Assembly (NCBI RefSeq): GCF_000002235.5
Contig: NW_022145533.1
Location: 149,501 to 213,500, forward strand
DNA from: Strongylocentrotus purpuratus
Lineage: Eukaryota; Echinodermata; Echinoidea; Camarodonta; Strongylocentrotidae
DNA: 64,000 nt
Direction of reading: 5' to 3'
Shown: in pieces, positions 1-13,000 of the stretch
Layout: each line of letters begins with the position of its first letter
Numbering within the stretch: position 1 is the first letter of the stretch
Translations under genes and position numbers: made by a program
Notes under the pieces: model-generated
Told to the model about the DNA's origin: nothing
The model's database searches: none
Seen by the model: the letters and a program-made list of their open reading frames with translations, nothing else

Positions 1-164
1 CATCTTTCTGTGTACAGTGCTTGTAACTTTATGAAGACTGGGCCAAATTTCTTATCATTTTGGTGATTCCAGAACCTATGCTAGATGATCAACCTTTTCT
101 GATCAATTCCACAACGTTTCTTTCACAATGCAATCGCATGACCATAACTGGTCTTTAGCTTTAA
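1..164 (-). mobile_element. MITE family A copy 1, cut by window edge
   Basis: Inverse orientation copy of a roughly 400 bp non-coding element that recurs about ten times here. It carries the family's internal motifs (GATGATTCCAGAACC, CTAGATGATCAACC, GCAATCGCATGACC) and ends in ACTGGTCTTTAGCTTTAA. The TTAA at 161-164 is the presumed target-site copy. The other end lies off the window. Confidence 0.8.
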
Positions 165-479
165 AAGCAATTTATTTTGGAGTGGACTTGGCCTTTAACC
201 AAAGGTTTAAACCTCTATACATGCATGCCCTTATGTCCAATAAATGAACAATATATAGGCTTCTGCACGCTTATTTACACATATTTTATTTGAAGGAGTG
301 GTCTATACCATGGTTACACCTTGAGTTAAATCTAAACCTCTTTTGTGATTTTAACTCAAACTGCTCAGAAATACAAAGTGTACGTCATACATCCCATTTA
401 TATCTAGCCCAAATGTGCCACAACCTCCCGAGGTTTCACTGTGTATGTCAATGTCCACTCTAGATATAAAAGGCTGGCA
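165..479. other. AT-rich stretch, no feature seen
   Basis: Unique-looking AT-rich DNA downstream of transgelin-like exon 2 on the minus strand. I see no splice-bounded reading frame or repeat here, although it is probably intron of that gene. Confidence 0.4.
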
Positions 480-1012
480 GGCACAAATAACTCTGTGTTA
501 ACACAAACAACTCTGTGTGAACACACACAACTCTGTGTGAACACACACAACTCTGTGTGAACACAAACAAATCTGTGTGGACACAAATAAATCTGTGTGG
601 ACACAAACAACTCTGTGTGAACTCAAACAGCTCTGTGTGAACACAAACAGCTCTGTGTGAACACAAACAACTCTGTGTGAACACAAACAACTCTGTGTGA
701 ACACAAACAACTCTGTGTGAACACAAATAAATCTGTGTGGACACAAATAACTCTGTGTGAACTCAAACAGCTCTGTGTAAACACAAATAACTCTGTGTGA
801 ACACAAACAACTCTGTGTGAACACAAACAGCTCTGTGTGAACACACACAACTCTGTGTGATCACACACAACTCTGTGTGATCACACACAACTCTGTGTGA
901 ACACAAACAACACTGTGTGAACACAAATAACTCTGTGTGAACACAAACAGCTCTATGTGAACACAAATAACTTGGTTGAACACAAATAACTCTGTATGAA
1001 CACAACACAAAC
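480..1012. repeat. 20-bp minisatellite, about 26 units
   Basis: Head-to-tail units of the form ACAAACAACTCTGTGTGA with two more bases, period 20. Variants at a few positions are shared in patches (AAC/AAT/CAG, AACACA/TCACAC), typical of unequal exchange. Because 20 is not a multiple of 3, the array is open on the minus strand in all frames and yields spurious 20-residue repeat peptides. It is not interpreted as coding. Confidence 0.93.
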
Positions 1013-1283
1013 GATGAGTGAAACGTCATGCTAGACTGGCTCAGCACAGCCAATCTGCTGCAAATCGTCTTACTCTACAGCACAGTTTACTGACTGATGT
1101 AAACAAAAGGTAAATTTGCAAAAGGTATAACAACACACTTCACTCCATGTTTGCTCTCGTGATAATCTTCTTACAAAAGCAACATTAGGCTTACTTTGAC
1201 TCCTAGCCCCTTTTAGAACAGACAAAATACTGAAACTTCTTTTCAATTACATTTCCAGTGAGGAAAATACATCAGGGGCCTGT

Positions 1284-1679
1284 TTAAAGCTAAACACCAG
1301 TTATGGTCATGCGATTGCATCGTGAAAGAAACATTGTGAAATCGATCAGAAAAGGTTGATCATCTAGCATAGATGTACTGCAAGGTTCTGGAATCATCAA
1401 AACGATAAGAAATTTGGCCAAGTCTTCATAAAGTTAGAATCACTGTACACAGAAAGATGTATATGGGACTACACACACATGCGCGACACATGCATTTGGA
1501 TCTCTCAACAGGCAAGAGATACACTAATTTACCAAATATATCAATTAGTAGGCGGTTTCCCGTCAACATTTTTATCATCATGTATTATTCAAAACATATT
1601 CTTTCACGTGATTGGTAATAAGAGCTTCCATTTCATTTTTTGAAATTGGGGCGTTTCTAATACTGGTCTTTACCTTTAA
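1284..1679 (+). mobile_element. MITE family A copy 2
   Basis: Full-length copy, about 396 bp, with TTAA at both ends. The left end reads TTAAAGCTAAACACCAGT and the right end ACTGGTCTTTACCTTTAA, giving near-perfect terminal inverted repeats. No reading frame. Flanks outside TTAA differ from other copies. Confidence 0.88.
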
Positions 1680-1919
1680 CAAAATTAGTCTATGAAAAAA
1701 AAAATGTCATTTTTCTATAAGAAATGAGCTCTCTGCCAATCGCATTTCATGATTTCAGTACCAGTAGATTTTTTTAATTACCGGTATTGTTATTGATAAT
1801 ATGTCTTATGAAAAAAAGAGGTCCAGTACCTGTTTGAATGCCATTTTTGTTTCGTTGATCTTCTTGATTTTAGGCATCTGACAATGTTCACTGAGAGTGT
1901 TGATCAATCTGTAACAAAG

Positions 1920-2009
1920 GGAGAAAAAAAATACAGAGAGAGAGGGGGAGAGAGAGAGAGAGGGGGAGAGGGGGAGAGAGAGAGAGGAGAGGAGAGAAGA
2001 GAGGAGAGG

Positions 2010-2053
<44 letters not shown>

Positions 2054-2223
2054 AGAGAGAGAGAGAGAGAGAGAGAGAAAGGGAGAGAAGGGGGGGGGCA
2101 TGAATAGACAGGAGGAGAAAGGGAAGTGAAATGGAAGAGGAGAGGGGGAAGAAAGAAAAAGAGAGGGAGAGAAATAGAGGGAAGGAGCAGGAATAGACAG
2201 GGGAGAGAGAGAGGGAGAGAGGG

Positions 2224-2272
<49 letters not shown>

Positions 2273-2390
2273 GGGGGCAGGAATAGACAGGGGGAGAAAG
2301 GAAAGTGAAATGGAAGAGGAGAGGGGGGAAGAAAGAAAACAAGAGGGAGAGAAATAGAGGGAAGGAGCAGAGATTACAAAAATGAGAGAA
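1920..2390. repeat. Purine-rich (GA)n tract with a duplicated ~180 bp block
   Basis: Almost pure G/A on the plus strand. A block containing GAATAGACAGG, GTGAAATGGAAGAGG and GAAATAGAGGGAAGGAG occurs at about 2095-2200 and again at about 2274-2375, a period of roughly 179 bp. Reading frames through it are low-complexity artefacts. Confidence 0.9.
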
Positions 2391-2399
2391 GGAAGAAAG

Positions 2400-2971
2400 C
2401 AAACAGATTAATTATCTTTCATCAGGAATGTAATTTCTAGCCTATCATCCTCACATCCTGACGTGGAAACTGTATAGTAGTCATCCCGTTGTAAAGTCTT
2501 CCTCAAATACTTGATTTCGCGGAGAAGTATTTTCCTTATTTGTCAATTTCCATATAACAAAAATAAGTTTTACTCAGGGAACTGGTAGTGCACTTCATAA
2601 GGATACTTAGAAAAACAATTGTAACTTCTTAGTTTTGCACCAGACTGACTAACATTTTTTTTTATACCGACTGGTAATTTTTTTTGAAAACAACTACCGT
2701 TACTTGCACAATAAACTTGAGCCCACTTGACTAAGGGATTGAAAATATGGGCAACCTATTTCTACCCCCAATCTATCACGTTATGTTGGTAAATACTTTC
2801 ATGTTTTTTTGTTTTTTTTGTAACTCAAGAATGAAATGTGGATTGGTTGAATTAGGGCTTTTGATACATACTTTTAGACTTTTAGACATAAGCATTAATA
2901 CATCACATTCTCAAGAAACTGTTTTTGAATATTATGCCCCAGCTTTTACGAAATTCTGGATCTGCCCTTGC
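2400..2971. other. Intron-like AT-rich DNA with a dispersed repeat piece
   Basis: No gene seen. The stretch around 2810-2880 (ACTCAAGAATGAAATG, then GGTTGAATTAGGGCTTT) recurs in diverged form near 11165-11205, so it is part of another dispersed repeat whose ends I could not define. Confidence 0.4.
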
Positions 2972-3372
2972 TTAAAGATAAAGTTGAGTTCTGGTCATGC
3001 GATTGCATTGTGAAAGAAACGCTGTGGACTCGATCAGAAAAGGTTGATCATCTAGCACATAAGTATTCTTGTGTATTGGAAGGTTCTGGAATCATCAAAG
3101 TGATAAGAAATTTGGTCAAGTATTGGTAAAGTAACAAGCACTGTACACAGAAGGATGTAGTACATGTATATGGGACTACACGAACACGTGACCTAAAAAT
3201 CTGTCCATTTTTTTACGATGTTACATGCCATATTTAGAATATGAAGGCATTTGAAGAGCCATACTTGTCAGGGAACATTCTTTATCTGATGTTCTTCCAC
3301 AATTGCATTATAACAATGATAACGCTCACAAATTATTTTTCACCTCTTCCCAGAACTCAACCTTCCCTTTAA
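2972..3372 (+). mobile_element. MITE subfamily B copy 1
   Basis: About 400 bp, TTAA at both ends. Left part is nearly identical to family A internally (GATTGCATTGTGAAAG, GGTTGATCATCTAGCA) but the ends are different: TTAAAGATAAAGTTGAGTTC and GAACTCAACCTTCCCTTTAA. The right half is unrelated to A. A second B copy is at 38872-39265. It sits just 20 bp from the donor of the transgelin-like exon. Confidence 0.85.
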
Positions 3373-3392
3373 GTTTCCCTGTTCATACTCAC

Positions 3393-3532
3393 TTGCACAA
3401 CACTACACCAGACTTGAGTGACTCTGCAAAGTGATGAGAGCCGACCTCCTGGTCCTGCAAGGGTTCGCGCAAGACCTCCTCTACCCATTTCCTTGCTTCT
3501 ATCTCTATATCCGTAGGATACTTTGCAGCTTT
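3393..3532 (-). CDS. Transgelin/calponin-like gene, coding exon 2 (start of CH domain)
   Basis: 140 bp exon. Acceptor TTTCTGCACAG is followed by AAAGCTGCAAAG; donor is TTGTGCAA|GTGAGT, leaving phase 2. It encodes AAKYPTDIEIEARKWVEEV, then LREPLQDQEVGSHHFAE and SLKSGVVLCK. Conserved CH-domain positions (W in RKWVEE, G-V-x-L-C-K at the end) are present. The next exon is off the window. Confidence 0.85.
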
Positions 3533-6500
3533 CTGTGCAGAAATAAAAAAACAAAAGTGATAACCAAAAACGTAAGTTTTGTACATAAGTTGATAAAATA
3601 TTACCATGTACATCTATAGTCGCGTCAGTGATGCAACACTTGCTCCTGTGGCGTTTTCTCCTGTAAAATTTAGTCAAAGATACAGAGTTATAATATGTCT
3701 TGTTTTCCTCAGGTATAGCCTCATCAGTATTCATACTGTTCTCCCTGAGGGCCCTGCAATTATATTATTACACCGGTCATCGGATTCAGGCTTACCCGCA
3801 CACAATGTATGCACATTCTCCACTCCCTGGGGGGTATTCCATATAGCCAGGCGTCATTTTTACAAGCGCACATTTGCTAATCTAAGCACATTAGCATTCG
3901 CATCCTACCCCGTACCCATTTAACACCGGGTGGATCGAGAGTGGCAAATGTAGATCAATGTCTTGCCAGAGGACATTAGTGCCGCAGTGGGACTTGAACC
4001 GCGGACTTTGTGATCCACAGTCCGGTGACATATCCACTCATCCACGACACCTCTACAAGTTTGGGGGTTAGGATTCGTAGTAGGTCCATGGGTATAGAGT
4101 TTATTCCACACTTCCTTCTGCAACATGGTTTGGTTGAATAAAGGAATTCTGTTTTAGTGTGGAAAATAATCCCTACAGCAATTGTTGCCAAATTATTGCT
4201 GTACTGCCCTCACACTTGTATATACCGACTGTTCAAGAGAAATAAGGCCCCCCCCAAAAAAAAAACAAAAAAAAAAACATGTTTAGTGTCCTGCCTCTTT
4301 GAAAAATAGGAAGGAGGCCCCTTTTTTTGTTTTCTTTCAAAATGGCCCCTCAAAATTGCAGCTCGGTACATTTCCCCTGACAGTCGGGCTAATATTTAAG
4401 ATGGCCCCCCCCCAAAAAAAAAATCAGAAATAGATTTATTTTAGCAGTGTTTTTCATGTTTTTTTCTTTAATTTTTTTTCTTCTTTAATTAAAAAAAAAT
4501 AGTTAAAAAACAAAATTAATGTATTTTTTTTGTAATGGCCTAAGACAACTTTTTTTCTCAAAGCAATGTGGTGACATATACAATACTGCCCTGGACTGGT
4601 TCCTCTAGATACATATCAGTAAGTACTTCCATGAAAAACACTACGTGGCTACCATCCATTACGCTTGTAATTGGTGGCCAATGAGACATGAAATGAACAA
4701 AATGAAAATAAGATACCATTTTAAAGGTAAAGATCAGTTATGGTCATGCGATTGCATTGTGAAAGAAACGTTGTGGAATCGATCAGAAAAAGTTGATCAT
4801 CTAGCATATAACTATTGGTGTGTACTAGATGGTTCTGTAATCATCAAAATGATAAGAAATTAGGCCCAGTCTTGGTAAAGTTACAAGCATTGTACACAGA
4901 AAGATGTATATGGGACAACACGACACGTGTACGACACGTGCGTTATATCTATCAGGTTCAAATAGATATAATAATTTATCAAATATACCAATTTGTAGGC
5001 GGTTTCTCACTTTCTCGGCAAAATTAGTATGATCACGTATTAGTCGAAACATATTCTTTCACATGATTGGTAATAAGAGCTTCCATTTCATTTTTTGAGA
5101 GGGGGGCGTTTCCAAAACTGGTCTTTACCTTTAATATCTAAATCATGTGGTCTTTGATATATAGCCACTTTGATGTCCACTAGAAGTTGGAAAAGAAAGT
5201 CTATAATCTGAGATTACATGGAGTTGTTATATCATTTGTGTATCAACTTTGCAACAACATCACTCTGTAGTAGTAGGCAATGCCTGAACACAGGAACAAA
5301 TACCGGTAGTTACAATGATTGACTTGGAAGCCTGTCTCTTTGTGTTGGGAACAACAGAGACGCAACATAATATCAGATATAGCTTGGAATATATAGGAAC
5401 ACACCCACCAAATAGGCATGATACAATTCTTACAATTGCATGTACAACAAAAAATCCTTTTGACTAAAGAGGCCCAGATCAAAAGAAAAGGATGGGTACT
5501 ATAACAGGGGGAAAATTGCCTTAAGGCATCCCGAGAATTGTTCTATTTTATGGAAGTGCTTGAATATTGGGCAATTTAACTCGCTTTCCTGAGGCAATTT
5601 TCTCTACAAAGGGATTTTGATTTCATTTTTTGATTGGATGGGAAATGCATGCATTCATCAAAATGCTGCCAGTAGCCTCAAATAGTATACTGAACTCATT
5701 CAACAGTAGTGCATATGCCTACATGTATTTCAAAGTGGGCGCAATAAAGAGTAAGATTCAAGCACAATTGCTGCCTTGGATATACAATTTCTTAAAATAT
5801 ACAGTACTATTTTAGAATAACAAAGCAAATGTTTTTATTAAGTTTTTATTCAACTGCCTATTGCCTAATGATTATGGTAATCTGAACAAATCATTTTGAT
5901 ATATACATGTATATTTTTATGCATGATTCAACTACTGATATTGAAGACAAAATTTGATTTATTTAGTGCAAACATGATCGACAGGATAGACTAAACAAAC
6001 TTAAGTACCGGTACCTTTTAGTTCAAAACATAAAGTGTGCAATAGTAATAAAATGATAGGATACACCATAATGCTCATGTCCGGATCCTTCTTGCAATAT
6101 AACCTATTTATCCTGGTTATCAATCTTAGACAGCTAGACCATTCTCTTTGTTTCTGTCATGTCACACCCACTTCCTTGAACACGGATGACCTGATCGTTG
6201 AAACCATGGCAACATCCTAAACATGAGCACTGGCTACTTGACATAGTAGCCACAAGGAAGTATAGCAGTATGCCAAAGGTTGTTTATAGGCCTGTCCTCA
6301 CTAGCTCGAGATTGCCAAATATCCTGATATTTGAACTATCCCAATCACAAACTATCCAGCTAATTTGCGTCTTCATCAGCCCGAAGTTGCAATTAGTGGG
6401 ACATTTGGTCGGGATTGTCATCCCAAGAAATCTTGGGATAGTTTGCAAAATATCCAGCTATTTGTCCGGTGCGTCTTCACCAAACCGAAGACTCGCACTA

Positions 6501-7048
6501 TGCGCGAACGCGGGGCAAAATATCTTGATCCTAATTTCTTAAGGTCGAGTTTCAAGTTTCGAGGTCAAATCTTGAGCTGATGAACACGCGATTTGTAACT
6601 TCGGGAATGTTTCCAAAATCAGAAATAGCGGGCTATTTGGCAATCTCCAGATGATGAAAACGCGCCTTATGTGGCTGCATTCTAGTGCATTGAGTACTGA
6701 AGGATGGAGTGGCTGGCTGGGTGTGGTGGTGTAAGTCTTCACATTTGCAGACTGGTTTGTAGAAATAAAGATACAGTCAAAACTTTATAAAACAGGTATA
6801 TGTTAATGTACTGTATTACAATAATGATAATAACATGGCCTTAAGTAACTGTCATATTCACACCTGACTTCTTCCAATGATCTGAAAATCTGATAAAGGA
6901 TGAAAAAGCTATTAAGTTTTTTAGGTTGTTAGTGATCCAACACAAATTTGCAACTATGTATGGGCAGTGGCGGGTTCAGGGGGGGGGGGGGGGAGTGGGA
7001 AGCCCAGTCCCCCCACCCCCTGGGAAAAAAATGTGTAAGTGCTCACTA

Positions 7049-7079
<31 letters not shown>

Positions 7080-10000
7080 GAGCGAAATATTGGCCGGCAC
7101 GATTTTCAAATTTCAGCACACTAATCAAATTTGCCCCCCCCTAAGAAATCCTGGATCCGCGCCTGGTATGGGCTAGAATTTCCATTTCTTTGGTTGCTGA
7201 TAGAGGGGATATATTAAAATATGGGCCTATCTGGAGTAAAAATAAACATAAGATGTAATCTTGTAAGATTGAAGAAAAAAAAAGAAAATTTAAGACTTTT
7301 TCTTATGCAGAAAGAAACATAGGAGAAGCGCTAACAAGGTCTTTCACACAATTGCCAACTTGCTCACAAATAGATATTCAGAACAATGCAAACAAGTAGA
7401 AAGTATGATGCAGAAGCAGATACCTCGCAGGGTGGATATGTGCAATATATAAATATCTAATATTATCATTATTATTAAAGAGAGAAACAATACAATTTAG
7501 AAGATGATCCATGACAATGCCTTAATTAGAATGTAGGGGTATATCATTTTATGTACCAGTATATAAAATGATATCTTAAAGTTGAATTTTTCCGCTTTGT
7601 GTGGTTAAACATATTATGTGTTACCATGTGTACATGTGTAGTTGCCCCCTTTTCCTCCAAAGAGACCATTTTGTTGGTGCCCCCCTCCTTGAAATATGCT
7701 CTGATGCCCCTGTAACCAAAAACCTGATTTTCACATAGAAAATTGAGAACCCCCCACCTCCCCCCCCCCCCCCCCCCCCTGCCCATGCTGAGTTGCTTCA
7801 CTCCAGGGAAACAAATACACAGGTGCTCAGGGCAAAATAGCCCCGGAAATCAGAAAAGAGCCCCCTTAAATTTGCATAGAGTTCGATGCAAAACAAATTT
7901 TAGAATGTTATTTTCATGCAGGCAAGGTTGAAAAGTAGCCCCCCAAAAATATATATTAATTTTTTCCCTGCTTCACTCCCTCAATAAGGTCCACTTAATG
8001 TAATGTCTGCACCCCAGTAAAATTCTAGTTACGGGCCTGTTACATCGAGCATTTATTTCTAAAGTCCTAATTTATCAATGTGAACTAGCCTTTAAGGCGA
8101 TCAATGTGATTTTCACATGTCAGACAAGCATGCAACCACTGGCACTATGAATGGATTGATAGGTCAACAGACCTTTATGCACACTCATTAAGCAAATGTT
8201 TAATTTGTGTTTTGCAAATCATTTCTCACGGAAGGAACATGTTCAGACCACAAAAAATATTAATCACATACTGTAAAGCACTATTAGCTATACAAATTCC
8301 ATAAAGCTTATACAGAGGAAAGTGGCTGGTCTGAAGGAGGCTTGAACAGATGGAAAAATGAAATTGCATTCGACTGATTGATGAACCAACACCAATCAGG
8401 GACCCGTTTCACAAAGCCCTTTTTCAATGACAAATGACACAAATCAGTGACAAATCTGCTGATAACCAATCAGAAGCAAGGATTTCAGTAGCTTATAACA
8501 AAAACTGTAATTTGTCACTGATGACAATTTTGTGAAACGCCCCCCAGGTCCTAGTTTGTGGTAATAATACTGGGTAATGGCGCATGGATTAATATTCTTT
8601 TCTTGGGTATTCAATACTGATCGAGAGAGGTAACAGATCGTTTTGTAAATTCATATACTCTTGTAAACACATCATAACTTTACACTGAATCACATATTAA
8701 CAAATGTCAACTAATACATTGAGAATGTATTAGGAATGATAACATAAATCCTTTTTTACAATCTTATCACAATTGTTTTAAAGATAAAGACCAGTTATGG
8801 TCATGCGATCGCATTGTTAAAGAAATGTTGTGGAATCGATCAGAAATGGTTGGTCATCTAGCATATACAAGTATTGGTGTGTACTACAAGGTTCTGGAAT
8901 CATCAAAATGATAAGAAATTTGGCCCAGTCTTGGTAAAGTTACAAGCACTGTACACAGAAATATGTATACGGGACTACGCAACACGTGTGCGACACATAC
9001 GCGATATCTATCAGGTCCAAATAGATATAATAATTTATCAAATATATCAATTAGTAGGCGGTTTCTCAGCAAAATTTGTATCATCACATACTGGTCAAAA
9101 CATATTCTTTCAAATGATTGGTAATAAGAGATTCCATTTCATATTTTGAGAGGAGGGCGTTTCCAAAACTGGTCTTTACCTTTAAGAATTGAAATGCAAG
9201 TAGGTACAGCATATTCATAAGGTAGTCCACCTAGAAATTGTGCAGGGAGGTCCCCTGAACATGTTGATACCAAACAACCTAGTTTTACAACATTCCATGT
9301 CTCATATAACCTGTTTTGCTTTCTGGGTATTATATGCTCTCATGCTGCTTACAAATGGGCTTGTAAAGTATTACAATGTAGATGACATATATATTGTGGA
9401 ATCATAGTGACCCTTGCTATACCTTTTGGGGTTGTTTGTTGCAGACACAAGCTTCATTCATACACTGCAAGCAAAAATGATTGATTTTTCTCGGATTCCA
9501 CTGTTTTGCCAGTACATAGGTTATAATTATGTTCTCCAACGAATTCACAGTTGAACTAATACTAAGGATCCTCTGTTCGTGTCCAGATATCTTGAAAGTG
9601 AAAGTTTCTCTTACAAAAAGTACAGGTATGTATATTGCCTTTAATTCCTTCCAGACAACCACAATTAGGCCAAAAGGGCAGGTGGTTAGAACTAGGATTA
9701 TAGACCATATATATAAAAGATTCAACATTCTTTCCATACTGATAGAGTACAGGTATGTATAGTCATAAATGTAGGTAATAGTTCATTTGGGTATGAATGG
9801 CAGTCTGGAATGCTGCTATAGGCTAGGGCTTGGTCAATCGAACACTTCACTCAACAATGAACTAGACCTGCCTCTGTAACGTCAACAATCCATGGTCTAA
9901 TTCTGTCATGACTCACCTAACAGATTATTAACCCCATTATCACTAGTGAAATTAGTGCGGTCTAAGCCTGAGCAATGTCATGCGAGCTTGGATATGAAAC

Positions 10001-13000
10001 TGTACAGACCTCATTCTCACTTAGGAAATGAGAGCAGTCTAAGCTGGACCAAACAGTGATGTCATGCCAGTATAAAGACAAAACTGCAAAGACCTATTCA
10101 CACTTGTGAAATGAGAGCAGTCTAAGCCGGACTTAGAGCATCAAATTGGACCTTTATTTTTACAAATTCACTAAGAAGAAATTACCCCATAGACAATGTG
10201 TCAACCGCTAGTCTGCAAGTCATGCAAGCTTATATCATGCAGGCTGAGAGTGCCTAGGCATTCCATGTTAAACCAAACAAAATGTCCCTCTGGAGTCTGG
10301 GATCAATTCTTGACCTGCTAATAAGAGTGTTCTAATTTTCCAGTGAGAATGAGGTCACATCAAGCAGTAGGTTCTTATTTCATAAAGAGCTAGGGCACAC
10401 CAGGAGAAGAGAGTAAAGAAAAAAAGAAAAGAAGATTGTCTTACAAGATACACCACATATTTTCTCATCCATTGGGAGGACTGCGTTCCAGGATTTACAA
10501 ACCACTCCACTGACGCAAGACTGTCACATCAAGTTTACGGAATACTTTTTCTGTAAAAGGATCCCACTTTCAAGCTCATGTTTGCATTTATCTTTTAATA
10601 AGAAGAGATGATAAGCACTAGCTGGCAAAACAGGTAGTTCAAGGACTCTTTCAGAGCCTGATTGCCGTCTATATTTTGTAGCCCCATCCACATAAAACAA
10701 TACCATCATGAATACAAAATTCACCAAACAAAATATGGCAAAACAAAGCAACATGAGTCTATCATAATGATTACATTTCTTTCCTAATTAACAAGTAATC
10801 ATGAAGTTTCAAGTAAACAACCTGTAAGTTGCAAAATGATAAACATTTTTATGTTTCCATGCCACCATATAATTGTCATAATACCAAAATGAGAGATATA
10901 ATACATGACGTAAAGTATTTTGGCGACAATAGTGAACTTACTGACTAATCGCCAATAAGCTAAAACACAACAACAACAACAACATAAAAACTAAAAAACA
11001 AGAAAATTACCAAAACACTTTCACTTCACACCACATGTATTGTAGACCTATACTGCCTGCTCATAAAATTAGGGGTGATAACTCCATACAAAAGTACATA
11101 CAGCTAACAATTGAATTAATCATATTCCCCTTGTAAATTTGATATTTTATGGTTTATTTTTTCGTTACTCAAGAATAAAAGGTGGACTGGTTGAATTAGG
11201 GCTTTACTTGATGAATGTGTAAGCTTTCATACTGTATGTCACACTCTCAAAAAAACATAAATTGGGACATATCAACTTTTCATATAACCTGTACTGTACT
11301 TTACAAAACTTGGTAAGGGTGTGAATAATATTGTTGTTAAAGGTAAAGACCAGTTATGATCATGCGATTACATTGTGAAAGAAATGTTGTGGAATCGATC
11401 AGAAAAGGTTGATCATCTAGCATATAACTATAAGTATTGGTGTGTACTGCAAGGTTCTGGAATCATCAAAATGATAAGAAATTTGGCCCAGTCTTCGTAA
11501 AGTTACAAGCACTGTACACAGAAAGATGTATATGGGACTATACGCACATGTGCGTTTATTTCTCATAGACCATGTAGATAAACTAATTTACCAAATATAT
11601 CAATTAGTAGGCTGTTTCCCGGCAAAATTTGTATGATCACGTATTAGTCAAAACATATTCTTTCACATGATTGGAAATAAGAGCTTCCATTTCATTTTTT
11701 GAAATTTGGGCGTTTCCAATACTGGTCTTTACCTTCAACGGTATACATGTTTGAGTTTGTATGAGCTATGAGCCTATTTGCATTTCTTGCTCTCAGCAGA
11801 TGATATCAAAAATTGTCTCTCAAAAAGGGTTGTGATAAGAAATATGAGTTTGAGCTAGAAAGTGAACAAACATCTCTTATATCTAGAGGGTAAAGGTCAT
11901 ATTTGTGCCATCCATACCTATGGCTATTGGTCAAGGCTAGGTACATAAAAAAGAAGAAAACTTGGAATTTCATTGAGCAAATTTGCCCAGGCTGGCTTTT
12001 CAGGTTATGGTCTCATGCTCTGCAGGTCTCTATAGCTGAATAAATTGGTTTGGACATAAATCACTGCTTCCAGACAGAGGTCATTTCAATATCTATTTCA
12101 AAGAGTGGAACAAAAATTGGTATATAAATGAAAAACACTGGCCTAATGTACGTACTATATGTACTATTTCGTTTTCCAAAATTTGCAAAGGTTTTACTCA
12201 TCCCATACTTAGAACAGACTACGAAACTTGGTTTAAAAAAATTACAGGTAAATTTTCTAAGATGTACAATGTACACTGTACAGTACATGAAAATTTTTAC
12301 AAATAGTTTAACTTGCTTATGAGAATCCCTTCTTTTTTAATTTGGTGTATAAGAGATTGAAAAAACCTGCAGGGCCAAGGCACATAATGTATGTAGTTAA
12401 TATCTTAGTACGCCAATTCGCTTACGTGTACATCATGTACATGTATGTGTTTTTTTTACGAGCTTTCATCCTATAGTTTCTTAAAGGCTTTTCCGGCTTT
12501 TTATAGTTAAATTAGTCTCTGTTTCTATCCTTTTGTTGTTCTATGTACACACAAAAATTGGTTGTATTACGTACCAATATAACTCAATAGGAATTCTTAA
12601 TACAAATTTTGTATGAAAATGCAGCATTCCTCATCATTCAGAATTATTAACTTCACCATGTACATGTAAACTCCAATTTACTTTCAGTTCATTCTCAACT
12701 GTATTAATGTTACTTTAACTAGACCTTATATTGTGTTGTCGTTGAGCGTGAAAGTGAAACCATAAAAATTAAATACATGCTCATTAAAGATGGTCTGATT
12801 GCATAGTTTGGGTATGATTTACGACGCTACTTTTGACAAGTGGAGTTTTGCAAGAAGTTAGACACACTAGAATTTGCTTCGTAGACTCAATCACAATTAT
12901 TTCCTCTTTCTTTAAGTTTTATTCATCTGTACTTTGATGAGCATAGCATATAATCTTTACATTCTTCTTCTCTTTTTCAATGTAATACAGTATGAAAGCC

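Noticed and set aside
480-1012. CRISPR-like array
   Set aside because: The units are contiguous with no unique spacers and the context is an animal genome.
404-1053. Five overlapping Cys/His/Thr-rich minus-strand frames
   Set aside because: Produced by the 20-bp minisatellite, which is open in all three frames of that strand.
10524-10754. 76-codon minus-strand frame with a hydrophobic N-terminus
   Set aside because: Looks like a type II membrane anchor, but no homology, splice context or promoter supports a gene.
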